A stretch of 64,000 nt of DNA, taken from contig CAWDWG010000003.1 of NCBI GenBank assembly GCA_963805985.1, forward strand, positions 186,001-250,000. Reading direction: 5' to 3'. A program made the translations under genes and the position numbers. Of this stretch, positions 34,369-45,243 are shown piece after piece. The notes beneath the pieces were generated by a model, which was given only the letters and a program-made list of their open reading frames with translations, was not told where the DNA came from and did no database searches. Numbering within the stretch: position 1 is the stretch's first letter; each line of letters begins with the position of its first letter. This DNA is from Bog-257 sp963805985. GTDB taxonomy: Bacteria > Acidobacteriota > Terriglobia > Terriglobales > Acidobacteriaceae.

Positions 34369-35381
34369 GTGTTAGTGCTGGCAGGCTACGCGCCATGACA
34401 AAAGCCGATGGAATTCTTGAAGAGTTCCTGCCTGCCGAATTGCCCCCGATCGACGACTTGCAAACCGCGATTCCCCGATTTGCAAGAGATGAACAATTGG
34501 TGGCTGCGATCGGGAGGGCCATCAGACGGATACCAACGTCCCACCAGCTGCTGCTTCAGGACGCCCGTGAAATGGAGCTCGATGACAGCAGTATCCAATT
34601 GGTCCTAACATCGCCACCCTATTGGACCTTGAAAGAATATCGGCAGACTGTTGGTCAGATGGGGCACATTTCGAGCTACGACAGTTTCATTGATCAGTTG
34701 GATCTGGTCTGGCAGAAGTGCTACCGTGCGTTGGTGCCGGGAGGAAGGCTGATATGTGTTGTTGGTGATGTGTGCCTCTCACGCAAGAAAAACGACGGCC
34801 GACACACCGTGGTTCCTCTGCATGCTTCAATTCAGGAACACTGTCGCAGGATCGGATTTGACAACCTCGCACCCATCATCTGGCACAAGATTGCGAATGC
34901 TGTCCACGAAGTAGAAAACGGCGCGGCTGGGTTCCTCGGGAAGCCTTACGAGCCAAATGCCGTGGTAAAAAATGATATCGAGTTCATCCTGATGGAGCGA
35001 AAGCCTGGAGGATACCGAGCCCCAGAACCAGCGACCCGGATTCTCAGCATCATAGGCTCGGTGGAACACAAACTTTGGTTTCAACAAATATGGACCGGCC
35101 TGACCGGTGCTTCCACGCGTTACCATCCAGCGCCATACCCGCTTGAACTCGCCGACCGGCTCATTCGCATGTTCAGCTTTGTTGGCGACACTGTTCTCGA
35201 TCCCTTTCTGGGTACTGGAACAACGGCCGTCGCCGCCGCCTTGAGCGGCCGCAATAGTATGGGCATTGAAGTTGATCCGCATTACCTGCGTGAGGCAACA
35301 GCGCGAATTAGAAGGGAAACGACGTCATTGTTTGGCCAAGTAAAAATTGTCTCCGGTGAGGGCGTGGAGGATGGAGTTTAG
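34365..35381 (+). CDS. Beta-class DNA methyltransferase (TSPPYW; N4-cytosine type likely)
   Basis: The protein of about 338 residues has the catalytic motif TSPPYW near residue 82 and the S-adenosylmethionine motif DPFLGTGTTAVAAALSGRNSMGIE near 279. Motif IV before motif I is the beta-class order. A Ser at the start of the catalytic motif is usual for N4-cytosine enzymes. GTG 34365 overlaps the carA stop (GTGA) and has GGAGGA nine bases upstream; ATG 34395 is an alternative. Base composition is visibly lower in GC than carA or carB, which suggests transfer. It overlaps the endonuclease gene by 11 bases and should protect its site. Confidence 0.88.
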   Translation: MSVSAGRLRAMTKADGILEEFLPAELPPIDDLQTAIPRFARDEQLVAAIGRAIRRIPTSHQLLLQDAREMELDDSSIQLVLTSPPYWTLKEYRQTVGQMGHISSYDSFIDQLDLVWQKCYRALVPGGRLICVVGDVCLSRKKNDGRHTVVPLHASIQEHCRRIGFDNLAPIIWHKIANAVHEVENGAAGFLGKPYEPNAVVKNDIEFILMERKPGGYRAPEPATRILSIIGSVEHKLWFQQIWTGLTGASTRYHPAPYPLELADRLIRMFSFVGDTVLDPFLGTGTTAVAAALSGRNSMGIEVDPHYLREATARIRRETTSLFGQVKIVSGEGVEDGV

Positions 35382-36102
35382 CCCGAGTTTAGAGCAGAGG
35401 CTTCGATCCGCAATCCAGGCCTTTTGGACTACGCGAGAGTCTCAGGCCAACAAACAAGGAGCAAAAAGCGGAATTCGCGATGCTGGGTTTCGAACAGCGG
35501 TCACAGGCGGGGCTCAGATGAACGGCTTTATCTCAGTCATCCGTGACTTGCTTGAGGAAAGCGGCATCGGGAAGCCAGTCATCTTCACAGAGAGATCTGT
35601 CGAGCTTCCGGGGTGGTTTCGTCCGGAAAAGAAATGGGATTTGCTGGTCGTGGTTGATGCATGCCTGATCGCGGCGATCGAATTCAAGTCCCAAGTGGGA
35701 TCGTTTGGAAACAATTACAACAACCGAACTGAAGAGGCTCTGGGAAGTGCAACTGACATCTGGGCTGCATACAGGGAAGGCGCGTTCAAGCCCTCGGCAC
35801 GTCCTTGGCTGGGCTATCTCATGTTGCTGGAAGACGCGCCTGACTCGATGCGACCAGTTCGTGCACAGGAACCTCATTTTAAAGTATTCGAAGAATTCAA
35901 GAGTGCGTCATATGCGAAGAGGTACGAGATATTGCTTACGAAGCTGGTCCGAGAGCGACTCTATGATTCGGCATGTTTTCTAATGTCGAACCGTGAGAAT
36001 GGGCCCTCGGGTGGATATAAGGAACCCTCTGCCGAACTCAATTTCGAGAGGTTCATAAATTCTCTGATGGCGAGAGCGATCGCTTGTAAGAAGGGCTCCT
36101 AA
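35371..36102 (+). CDS. XhoI/PaeR7I-family type II restriction endonuclease
   Basis: The 243-residue product has the PaeR7I/XhoI signature: FRPEKKWDLLVVVDACLIAAIEFKSQVGSFGNNYNNR in two pieces, where Asp90, Glu104 and Lys106 form the D...ExK nuclease site, then EEALGSATDIWAAYREG and RPWLGYLMLLED. PaeR7I itself is about this long. Family members cut CTCGAG, so that is the predicted target. ATG 35371 overlaps the methyltransferase end. CTCGAG occurs many times in this window (for example at 1668), so the site is not avoided. GC content is low, as for the methyltransferase. The stop lies five bases before the carB start. Confidence 0.88.
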   Translation: MEFSPSLEQRLRSAIQAFWTTRESQANKQGAKSGIRDAGFRTAVTGGAQMNGFISVIRDLLEESGIGKPVIFTERSVELPGWFRPEKKWDLLVVVDACLIAAIEFKSQVGSFGNNYNNRTEEALGSATDIWAAYREGAFKPSARPWLGYLMLLEDAPDSMRPVRAQEPHFKVFEEFKSASYAKRYEILLTKLVRERLYDSACFLMSNRENGPSGGYKEPSAELNFERFINSLMARAIACKKGS

Positions 36103-36106
36103 TCCA

Positions 36107-39397
<3,291 letters not shown>

Positions 39398-39526
39398 CTG
39401 CCAGCCCCTCAGCGGTGAGGCGTCGACTAAATCTTGCGTCGGAAGGTTGTCATCAGAAGGAGCCTCGGACTTGACGAGGAATCTGCCACTCTCCGAATCG
39501 TCTGACTGCAGTTTCCATAATCTCTG

Positions 39527-39555
39527 TTGACCATAATTCTGACTATAGTTAAAAT
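39527..39555 (+). promoter_or_regulatory. Promoter and palindromic operator of the Phd/PIN pair
   Basis: TTGACC at 39527-39532 and TAAAAT at 39550-39555 are spaced by exactly 17 bases, 20 bases before the antitoxin start. The spacer ends with the perfect palindrome ACTATAGT (39542-39549), well placed for repression by the antitoxin complex. Confidence 0.6.
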
Positions 39556-39574
39556 AGCGGTCAGAGCTCTTAAC

Positions 39575-39820
39575 ATGCAGGAAATCGCCATCTCCGAATT
39601 TAAGGCCAAGTGCCTCTCGCTGCTGCAACAGGTATGCAGCACGAAGCAACCGATCAGGGTGACGCGATTTGGCAAGCCAGTGGCAGATGTTGTCCCGCCT
39701 GCCGAGATTCAAATGGATAGGAACGCATGGATTGGATCCGGTAAAGGGACGGCGAAGATTGTGGGTGACATTATTTCTCCCGCCAATGATCGCGATGATT
39801 GGGAGGCGCTGCGCGGTTGA
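39575..39820 (+). CDS. Phd/YefM-family antitoxin
   Basis: The 81-residue product from ATG 39575 reads MQEIAISEFKAKCLSLLQQV and PIRVTRFGKPVADVVPP, the standard DNA-binding half of Phd/YefM antitoxins; the acidic C-terminal tail (NDRDDWEALRG) would bind the toxin. It overlaps the PIN toxin start (TTGA). It should neutralise the PIN nuclease and repress the operon through the palindrome upstream. Confidence 0.9.
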   Translation: MQEIAISEFKAKCLSLLQQVCSTKQPIRVTRFGKPVADVVPPAEIQMDRNAWIGSGKGTAKIVGDIISPANDRDDWEALRG

Positions 39821-40203
39821 GGATATTGCTCGACACCCATATCTGGCTGTGGGCATACCTAGAGCCGCGCCGTTTGGGCTCCCGCCTCCTGGGCGAGCTG
39901 CGTAACCCGGCGAATGAACTCTGGCTCTCGCCCATTAGCACATGGGAAGCCTTAACCCTGCATAACAAGGGCAGAATTCAGCTCGCTGCCGATATCGACG
40001 ACTGGTTGCGGAACGCGACTGCGGTTACGCGCGAAGCGCCGCTCACCCACGAGATCGCGCTGGCTGCAAGTCGTCTCCCTTTGCACCAGGATCCCGCGGA
40101 CCGGATGCTGGCAGCTACCGCCAAGGTTCTCGATTTAATCCTGGCCACAGCCGATCAGCGACTGCTCGGTTTAGCAGAAATCCGAACCTTGGCCAATCGC
40201 TGA
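39817..40203 (+). CDS. PIN-domain toxin (VapC-like RNase)
   Basis: The 128-residue product has the PIN fold: ILLDTHIWLWAYLEP (first Asp), SPISTWEALTLHNKGR (Glu), LPLHQDPADRMLAATAKV (Asp pair) and LATADQRLL (last Asp). All four acidic positions of the metal site are present. Such toxins cut tRNA or other RNA. The TTG at 39817 overlaps the antitoxin stop and has GGAGG about ten bases upstream. The pair appears intact. Confidence 0.9.
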   Translation: MRILLDTHIWLWAYLEPRRLGSRLLGELRNPANELWLSPISTWEALTLHNKGRIQLAADIDDWLRNATAVTREAPLTHEIALAASRLPLHQDPADRMLAATAKVLDLILATADQRLLGLAEIRTLANR

Positions 40204-40256
40204 TCCACTGCGCAGCAGCTGCTGGTGGGGCTTAACTGTGAGGTGGATTTGCGGTA

Positions 40257-40284
40257 CTCAGGGCACGACCGCTCGTGCCCTGAG
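40257..40284. repeat. Perfect 12-bp stem hairpin downstream of rpsT
   Basis: CTCAGGGCACGA and TCGTGCCCTGAG pair perfectly around a CCGC loop. It is related to the GGGCACGA repeat modules and lies 22 bases past the rpsT stop. No T run follows, so message stabilisation is as likely as termination. Confidence 0.55.
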
Positions 40285-40306
40285 ACAAACTCTTAGCCGG
40301 ATGGTC

Positions 40307-40576
40307 TTACTTCGCCGCGACGGCCTTCACGCGGGCGCTGAGGCGGGCTTTGTAGCGGCTGGCGGTGTTCTTATGCAGAACGCCCTTCTGCACGCCCTTG
40401 TCAACGACCGAGACAGTGGCGCGGTACGCAGTCTGGGCGCCTTCTTTGTCGCCCTTGGCGATAGCCTGCTTCAGGGAACGGAGCGCGCCCCGCAGGCGCG
40501 ACTTGTTGGCGCGGTTGCGCGTGGTCTTGGTTTCGGTTTGACGCGCACGCTTCAGCGCAGAAAAATGGTTCGCCAT
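40307..40576 (-). CDS. rpsT: 30S ribosomal protein S20
   Basis: S20 binds 16S rRNA in the body of the small subunit. The 89-residue basic product begins MANHFSALKRARQTETKTTRNRA and includes KSRLRGALRSLKQAI, matching S20 in length and pattern, with its long basic helices. It is divergent from phoH. A plausible promoter lies about 50 bases upstream. Confidence 0.96.
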   Translation of the reverse strand: MANHFSALKRARQTETKTTRNRANKSRLRGALRSLKQAIAKGDKEGAQTAYRATVSVVDKGVQKGVLHKNTASRYKARLSARVKAVAAK

Positions 40577-40625
40577 ACTTTCGTGTAATCCTTAGTGGGA
40601 AATCTCGACGTGAGCCGGATAGTTG

Positions 40626-40655
40626 ATTCTACTGGATTGTTGCGCTGTCGGGCAA
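40626..40655 (-). promoter_or_regulatory. Candidate rpsT promoter
   Basis: On the minus strand TTGCCC (40650-40655) and TAGAAT (40626-40631) are separated by 18 bases, 50 bases before the rpsT start codon. The rest of the 414-base divergent gap 40577-40990 holds only a short upstream frame of phoH. Confidence 0.4.
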
Positions 40656-40871
40656 ATCAAGAGCCTGCCCCTTCCCAGACAGTAGACTGTGGTCGGTTCG
40701 CGGCCACGCGTGCCCGGCCTCCAAATCAGGTGTTCCTTTCGCCGAAATCTGTCATCTAAATCTGGTGGGAAGGGAATTTGACACGGAATTTACCTAATGT
40801 ACCTCAACCGCCATTCAATATTGCCTCAGGAGGATTGACTCGGGTGCGATTCGGGGGTACGCTAACCGCCA

Positions 40872-40994
40872 ATGAGAGCAGTTTTGGGCTTGGACCAACT
40901 TCCAGCCACGATTCCCTCCTCCGTTACAGCGCTTTACCGCGTTCTTCAGTGTTTGCTCCATCCCAATTGGAGGCAGTCTTCCGACCCTGAATGA
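40872..40994 (+). CDS. Possible 40-codon upstream ORF coupled to phoH
   Basis: ATG 40872 opens a 40-residue frame (starting MRAVLGLDQLPATIPS) whose TGA overlaps the phoH ATG (ATGA). phoH lacks a Shine-Dalgarno sequence within the normal distance, so coupling could be how it is translated. The frame has no ribosome binding site of its own and no recognised similarity, so it may be chance. Confidence 0.25.
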   Translation: MRAVLGLDQLPATIPSSVTALYRVLQCLLHPNWRQSSDPE

Positions 40995-42097
40995 AGAAGA
41001 ATATTGAGATAAGCCCGAATATCGAAACCCTGTTTGGTACCCGCGACGAAAACCTGCGCCTGCTGGAAGATGGTCTGAACGTGACCATCAACCTGCGCGC
41101 CGATTCGATTGAAATTACAGGCGCGGCGCCGGACGTCAATCGCGTTGAACAAGTGTTTGCCGAGTACGATCAGCTGCAGCGAACCGGGCATTCGTTGGTC
41201 AACGGAGAGCTTGGCTCGATGCTTCGCGTGTTGACTTCCGACCGCACGGCCACCTTGCGCGGCCTGGCGGAGGCCGGCAAGCAGCGCTCGTTCGGCAAGC
41301 GCACCGTGCAGCCCAAGAGCATCAATCAGCGCCGGTATCTCGAAGCCATTGAGAAGCACGACATGGTTTTCGGCGTCGGCCCGGCCGGAACCGGCAAGAC
41401 CTATCTTGCCGTCGCGATGGCCATCTCGGCGCTGCTGTCGAAGCGCGTGAATCGCATCGTGCTGGCGCGGCCGGCGGTGGAAGCGGGCGAGCGTCTGGGA
41501 TTTCTCCCGGGAACGCTGCAGGAGAAGGTCGATCCCTATCTGCGTCCGCTGTACGACGCGCTCTACGACATGCTGGAGCCGGACAAGGTCGATCGCTATC
41601 TGGAGAAGAACGTCATCGAGATCGCGCCGATCGCGTTCATGCGCGGCCGCACGCTGAACGACGCCTTCGTCATCCTCGACGAGGCGCAGAACACGACGTC
41701 GGAGCAGATGAAGATGTTCGTCACCCGCCTGGGCTTCAACTCGAAGGCGGTGATCACCGGCGACGTCACCCAGATCGACTTGCCCAATGCCAACCGCAGC
41801 GGGCTGCTCGAGGCGGTCGACATTCTGGGCAAGGTCGAAGGCATTCACTTCTGCTACTTCGATGACGGCGACGTGGTGCGGCATCACCTGGTGCAGCGCA
41901 TCATTCGTGCGTATGAAGACTACAAGGGCCGCAACGAACAACTTTCACTGTCGCTGGAATTGAAGAACGGCGGCGGTGTGGCGATAGCACGCACTGGCAG
42001 CGGTCAGGTGTATACCACGAGCATTGCGCCGGAAACGGCGCTGGCGGAGGTGCCGCCGGACGAGGCCGCGGGTCCGCAAGAACGCATTTCTGAGTAG
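40991..42097 (+). CDS. PhoH-family ATPase
   Basis: PhoH proteins are cytoplasmic ATPases linked to RNA metabolism and stress. The 368-residue product has an N-terminal KH-like region, then Walker A GPAGTGKT at 130-137, RIVLARPAVEAGERLGFLPG, Walker B VILDEAQNTTSEQMKMFVTR and GDVTQIDLPN. The length fits the long form usually found upstream of ybeY. ybeY follows 57 bases later and the corC gene after that, the classical order. Confidence 0.93.
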   Translation: MKKNIEISPNIETLFGTRDENLRLLEDGLNVTINLRADSIEITGAAPDVNRVEQVFAEYDQLQRTGHSLVNGELGSMLRVLTSDRTATLRGLAEAGKQRSFGKRTVQPKSINQRRYLEAIEKHDMVFGVGPAGTGKTYLAVAMAISALLSKRVNRIVLARPAVEAGERLGFLPGTLQEKVDPYLRPLYDALYDMLEPDKVDRYLEKNVIEIAPIAFMRGRTLNDAFVILDEAQNTTSEQMKMFVTRLGFNSKAVITGDVTQIDLPNANRSGLLEAVDILGKVEGIHFCYFDDGDVVRHHLVQRIIRAYEDYKGRNEQLSLSLELKNGGGVAIARTGSGQVYTTSIAPETALAEVPPDEAAGPQERISE

Positions 42098-42154
42098 AAC
42101 TTGCTAACATAGTGTGGGAGGGCCAGTGCGCCCTCCCATTGTTCTTGAGACGAA

Positions 42155-42646
42155 GTGCTTCTGCTAGTTCACCAACCTGACGACGTTCGCGAACGGGCGC
42201 TGGCCCTGTTCGCAGGGAAGGCCCAGCGCGCCATCGGACTGGACGGCGAGACGGTTATCTTCATTACTACCAGTGCTGAACTGCGCAAGCTGAACCGAAG
42301 ATATCGGCATAAGGACAAAGCCACCGACGTTCTGAGTTTTGAGACAACAACGTCGCGCGGAACGCCCGTCGGCGAACTGGCGATCTCAGCCGAAATTGCC
42401 GCTGCCAACGCCGCGGCGCTTGGACACTCCACCGAAACCGAGTTGCGAATCCTGATTCTTCACGGATTGCTGCATCTGGCGGGATACGATCACGAATCCG
42501 ACAAAGGGGAGATGCGGGCGCAGGAATTGAAGTTAAGAATGCTACTAAAACTGCCGGTGGGACTCATCGAGCGGGCACACGCAATTGCTCCCCAGCGTAA
42601 AGCGAACGGCGCCGATGTCGCCTTGCGAAAAGGACGACGGCGATGA
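42155..42646 (+). CDS. ybeY: rRNA maturation endoribonuclease YbeY
   Basis: YbeY is a zinc-dependent RNase that matures the 3' end of 16S rRNA and checks ribosomes. The 163-residue product has the zinc motif HGLLHLAGYDH (His103, His107, His113), and KDKATDVLSF upstream of it. A GTG start is used. It overlaps the corC-like gene by four bases (ATGA). The C-terminal tail of about 45 residues is basic and longer than usual. Confidence 0.94.
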   Translation: MLLLVHQPDDVRERALALFAGKAQRAIGLDGETVIFITTSAELRKLNRRYRHKDKATDVLSFETTTSRGTPVGELAISAEIAAANAAALGHSTETELRILILHGLLHLAGYDHESDKGEMRAQELKLRMLLKLPVGLIERAHAIAPQRKANGADVALRKGRRR

Positions 42647-43902
42647 CCCTTCCGTTAGCCAGCCTGCTGCTGCTGTTGATGGGATTGCTCACGCTGGTTT
42701 CCTACGTTGACCGTCTCTACGCGGAAATGGGCAAATTTCTCTCGCGCGAGTTCCAGGAAAACATCGAAGCCTACGAAGAGCGCGTTGAGCCGCGACTGCA
42801 TGTGAGCCGCGAGCGCGCCGCATTGTCGATGACCGTGCTCACCCAGTTGTGTATGGCCAGCATCGGTGTGCTGATCGGCTACGTGCTGTTCATGGAGAAG
42901 CGCTGGGTGGTGCTGGACCTGGTGCAGGCCGCCGTCAGCCTGATCTTCATCATCGTCATCTTCCATCAGCTGCTACCGTACCTGTTTTTTGTGCGCACCA
43001 GGGGCGAGTGGCTGGCGAGGTGGGCGCCGGCGCTGCGGATGCTCATCTATCTTTCGATACCGGCGACTTTGATTCTGAGCTTTGGCCTCTCGGTCGCGTC
43101 GCTGAGCAAGGAGCACGGCGAGAAACAGCCGGAGCATCCCTCGGAAGCGGTGGACGCGCTGATCGAGGCCGGTCAGGAAGAAGGGATTCTGGAGGAGAGC
43201 GATCGCGACCTGATCCAGTCGGTGGTGGAGTTCGGCGACAAAACCGTGCGCGAAGTGATGACGCCGCGGCCGGAGATTGTCGCGGTCCCCGGTACAACGA
43301 CGGTTGAGCAATTTACCGAGCTATTGAAGAAATATCCGTACTCGCGCATACCGGTGTTCGAAGGTTCGATCGATCACATCAAGGGCGTTGTCTACGCGAA
43401 AGATGTGCTGCAGGTGTCCGACGTCGAGGCGCACACCAAGACGGTTCGCGACTTGATGAAGACGGAAGTCTACTTTGTTCCTGAGACCAAGCAGGGAAGC
43501 GAGCTGCTGCGCGAGATGCAGCGCGACAACGCGCGGCTGGCGATCGTCATCGACGAATACGGCGGAGTGGCGGGACTGGTGACGATAGAAGATCTGGTGG
43601 AAGAGATTGTCGGCGAAATTCGCGATGAGCACGAAAAGTCCGAGGTCGTGAAAGAGAGCGACACCTCCTACATCTTCAACGGCAACACTGACGTCGATCT
43701 GCTGGAGAAGCTGCTGGGCGTGCGGCCGGACGAAAAAGAAGCGACGACGATTGCCGGCCTCGTGAGCGAGCTGGCCGGACACATCCCGAAGGCGGGCGAG
43801 GTGTTCGAGCAGAATGGACTGCGCTTCGAGGTGCTGGAGTCAACCGAACGGCGCGTGGATCGCGTAAGAGTGAGCCTGCAGCCGAAGCAAGTCAGGGCGT
43901 AG
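42643..43902 (+). CDS. CNNM/CorC-type hemolysin-family membrane protein
   Basis: The 419-residue product has a four-helix membrane domain (about 1-160), a CBS pair (about 200-325) with REVMTPRPEIVAVPG, YPYSRIPVFEGSIDHIKGVVY and IVIDEYGGVAGLVTIEDLVEEIVGEI, and a C-terminal CorC/HlyC domain (about 345-415). Related proteins export Mg or Co or regulate magnesium. It is translationally coupled to ybeY. Membrane-domain details are degenerate compared with CNNM transporters, so transport is not certain. Confidence 0.9.
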   Translation: MTLPLASLLLLLMGLLTLVSYVDRLYAEMGKFLSREFQENIEAYEERVEPRLHVSRERAALSMTVLTQLCMASIGVLIGYVLFMEKRWVVLDLVQAAVSLIFIIVIFHQLLPYLFFVRTRGEWLARWAPALRMLIYLSIPATLILSFGLSVASLSKEHGEKQPEHPSEAVDALIEAGQEEGILEESDRDLIQSVVEFGDKTVREVMTPRPEIVAVPGTTTVEQFTELLKKYPYSRIPVFEGSIDHIKGVVYAKDVLQVSDVEAHTKTVRDLMKTEVYFVPETKQGSELLREMQRDNARLAIVIDEYGGVAGLVTIEDLVEEIVGEIRDEHEKSEVVKESDTSYIFNGNTDVDLLEKLLGVRPDEKEATTIAGLVSELAGHIPKAGEVFEQNGLRFEVLESTERRVDRVRVSLQPKQVRA

Positions 43903-43970
43903 CGAGAGCGGCAACCATCGGCTGCCGCGGTGCCGCCATCCCAGAGTGAATCTGATTACGCGGAGAGCCA

Positions 43971-44609
43971 TCACACCTGGTACTCGCGCTCAAACGCTCG
44001 TAGCTGGTCGATCTCCTGCTGCAGCTTGCGTTGGCTGCATCTCTGGATGACGACAACTGCGATCCACCAGATCGCAAGCAAGCCTGCAAGCGGCGCTGCC
44101 GCCCACAAAAATTGCGGTGCCTGGTGAGACTCATTGATCAGCATGGGCACTGCCGCCAAGATCATGCCCGTCAGGAGGAACCAGAGCGCCTTGTTATGCC
44201 ACATCCTTCTAAAGTAGTTGCGCCGATTCTCGAGCAGGGTTCTATACGACCGGACAGTAGTCTCTAAAGTAGACCCGGTCTCGAAACGCCACGTCCGCAT
44301 TCTCTTGCAGGCTTTGAAGACTTCGTAAGCTGCCCCGATACAGATCAAGGCACACCCCACTCGTATCGACCAGAGACTCGCGGCCGACCACTGGATGGGA
44401 ACGAGCATCTGGCGTGTGTTTATCAAGCCGCGCAAAAAGAAGACGAAAACAATCGTGCATGCGGCGATCGAGCGCAGTTCCGTGAATTGGGACTTCCTTT
44501 CAAGCTTGTGTGCATTGCTTCGCAGTTGATCGACTGACATTTTGAATGCCTCCGTAGGTTGGTTTTGCCAAACGTTTTGCGGGTCGTTTATGGTGGACTT
44601 ATTCGGCAT
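43971..44609 (-). CDS. Membrane protein cotranscribed with ECF sigma factor
   Basis: The 212-residue protein has four probable helices (AACTIVFVFFLRGLI, IRVGCALICIGAAYEVF, LWFLLTGMILAAVPMLI, FLWAAAPLAGLLAIWWIAVVV) and cytoplasmic ends with a C-terminal coiled segment. Its start overlaps the end of the sigma factor gene by 11 bases, so it is the next gene in that operon. That position is usual for anti-sigma factors, but no zinc-finger or known anti-sigma motif is visible. Role inferred only from context. Confidence 0.65.
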   Translation of the reverse strand: MPNKSTINDPQNVWQNQPTEAFKMSVDQLRSNAHKLERKSQFTELRSIAACTIVFVFFLRGLINTRQMLVPIQWSAASLWSIRVGCALICIGAAYEVFKACKRMRTWRFETGSTLETTVRSYRTLLENRRNYFRRMWHNKALWFLLTGMILAAVPMLINESHQAPQFLWAAAPLAGLLAIWWIAVVVIQRCSQRKLQQEIDQLRAFEREYQV

Positions 44610-45153
44610 GGGTTTCTCCTTCAGCGAACCAGCGCTTCAGGATGTTCTTGATGCGATGAACTTTCATGGCGACATTCGCGGGCGAGAGTCCCGTTATCTC
44701 GCTGATCGAATTGGCGGGCATTCCTTCCAGGTAAGAAACGATAATCTGTCGATCCAGCGGTTTTAGCCGCCGGATCAGACCGTATATGTGCTCCAGGGCT
44801 TGGTGCTGGACGGCGTCGGATTGATGTGGGCTGCCGGCCATGGCCTCGGCTTCCTCGATTTCTTCGAGGCTCACGAGGCCTTTCCGGATGCGGCTTTGTC
44901 GAACCACGTGTCCGGTCGCCACATTGTGCGCGACCCGGTACACCCAAGTGCGCAGCGAACATCGCTGATCGAACGACGCAAAGCTGTACCAGAGCTGCAG
45001 ATGAATTTCCTGCAGCAGGTCACGACGTGCCTCGGAATCCAGTTCGTACGCTCGTGCCAGACGTTCAAGGGCGGAGCCATACGTTCCGGCGGCCTGCTCG
45101 TAAAGCGAGTTCTGGCTCACGGGTTCAGCCAATCTGGATTGAACTCCTTGCAC
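44599..45153 (-). CDS. ECF-type RNA polymerase sigma factor
   Basis: The 184-residue product has sigma region 2 (ARRDLLQEIHLQLWYSFASF, then RTWVYRVAHNVATGHVV) and region 4 (IYGLIRRLKPLDRQIIVSYL, then SISEITGLSPANVAMKVHRI, the helix-turn-helix). This is an extracytoplasmic-function sigma factor. The start is uncertain: GTG 45153 is used here, with in-frame TTG and GTG codons 7 and 11 codons later. It is transcribed away from era, with an 88-base divergent gap, and precedes a membrane protein gene. Confidence 0.88.
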   Translation of the reverse strand: MQGVQSRLAEPVSQNSLYEQAAGTYGSALERLARAYELDSEARRDLLQEIHLQLWYSFASFDQRCSLRTWVYRVAHNVATGHVVRQSRIRKGLVSLEEIEEAEAMAGSPHQSDAVQHQALEHIYGLIRRLKPLDRQIIVSYLEGMPANSISEITGLSPANVAMKVHRIKNILKRWFAEGETHAE

Positions 45154-45243
45154 GTATAAGGTAGTGATTGGCCGCCGGGCTTTCTAACACTTTTCTCGAA
45201 AATTATCTCCGGCCTCTGCTGCAGGGTTTATTCTCGAAGCGTA

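Noticed and set aside
34365..36102. Type I or phage-borne origin of the restriction genes
   Set aside because: Only a methyltransferase and an endonuclease are present, with no specificity subunit, integrase or phage genes around them.
40577..40990. tRNA or small RNA gene in the rpsT-phoH gap
   Set aside because: No cloverleaf or T-arm consensus was found here or in other gaps.
40778..40990. 70-codon frame before phoH
   Set aside because: No ribosome site and low-complexity composition; the 40-codon frame with the ATGA overlap is the only one with any contextual support.
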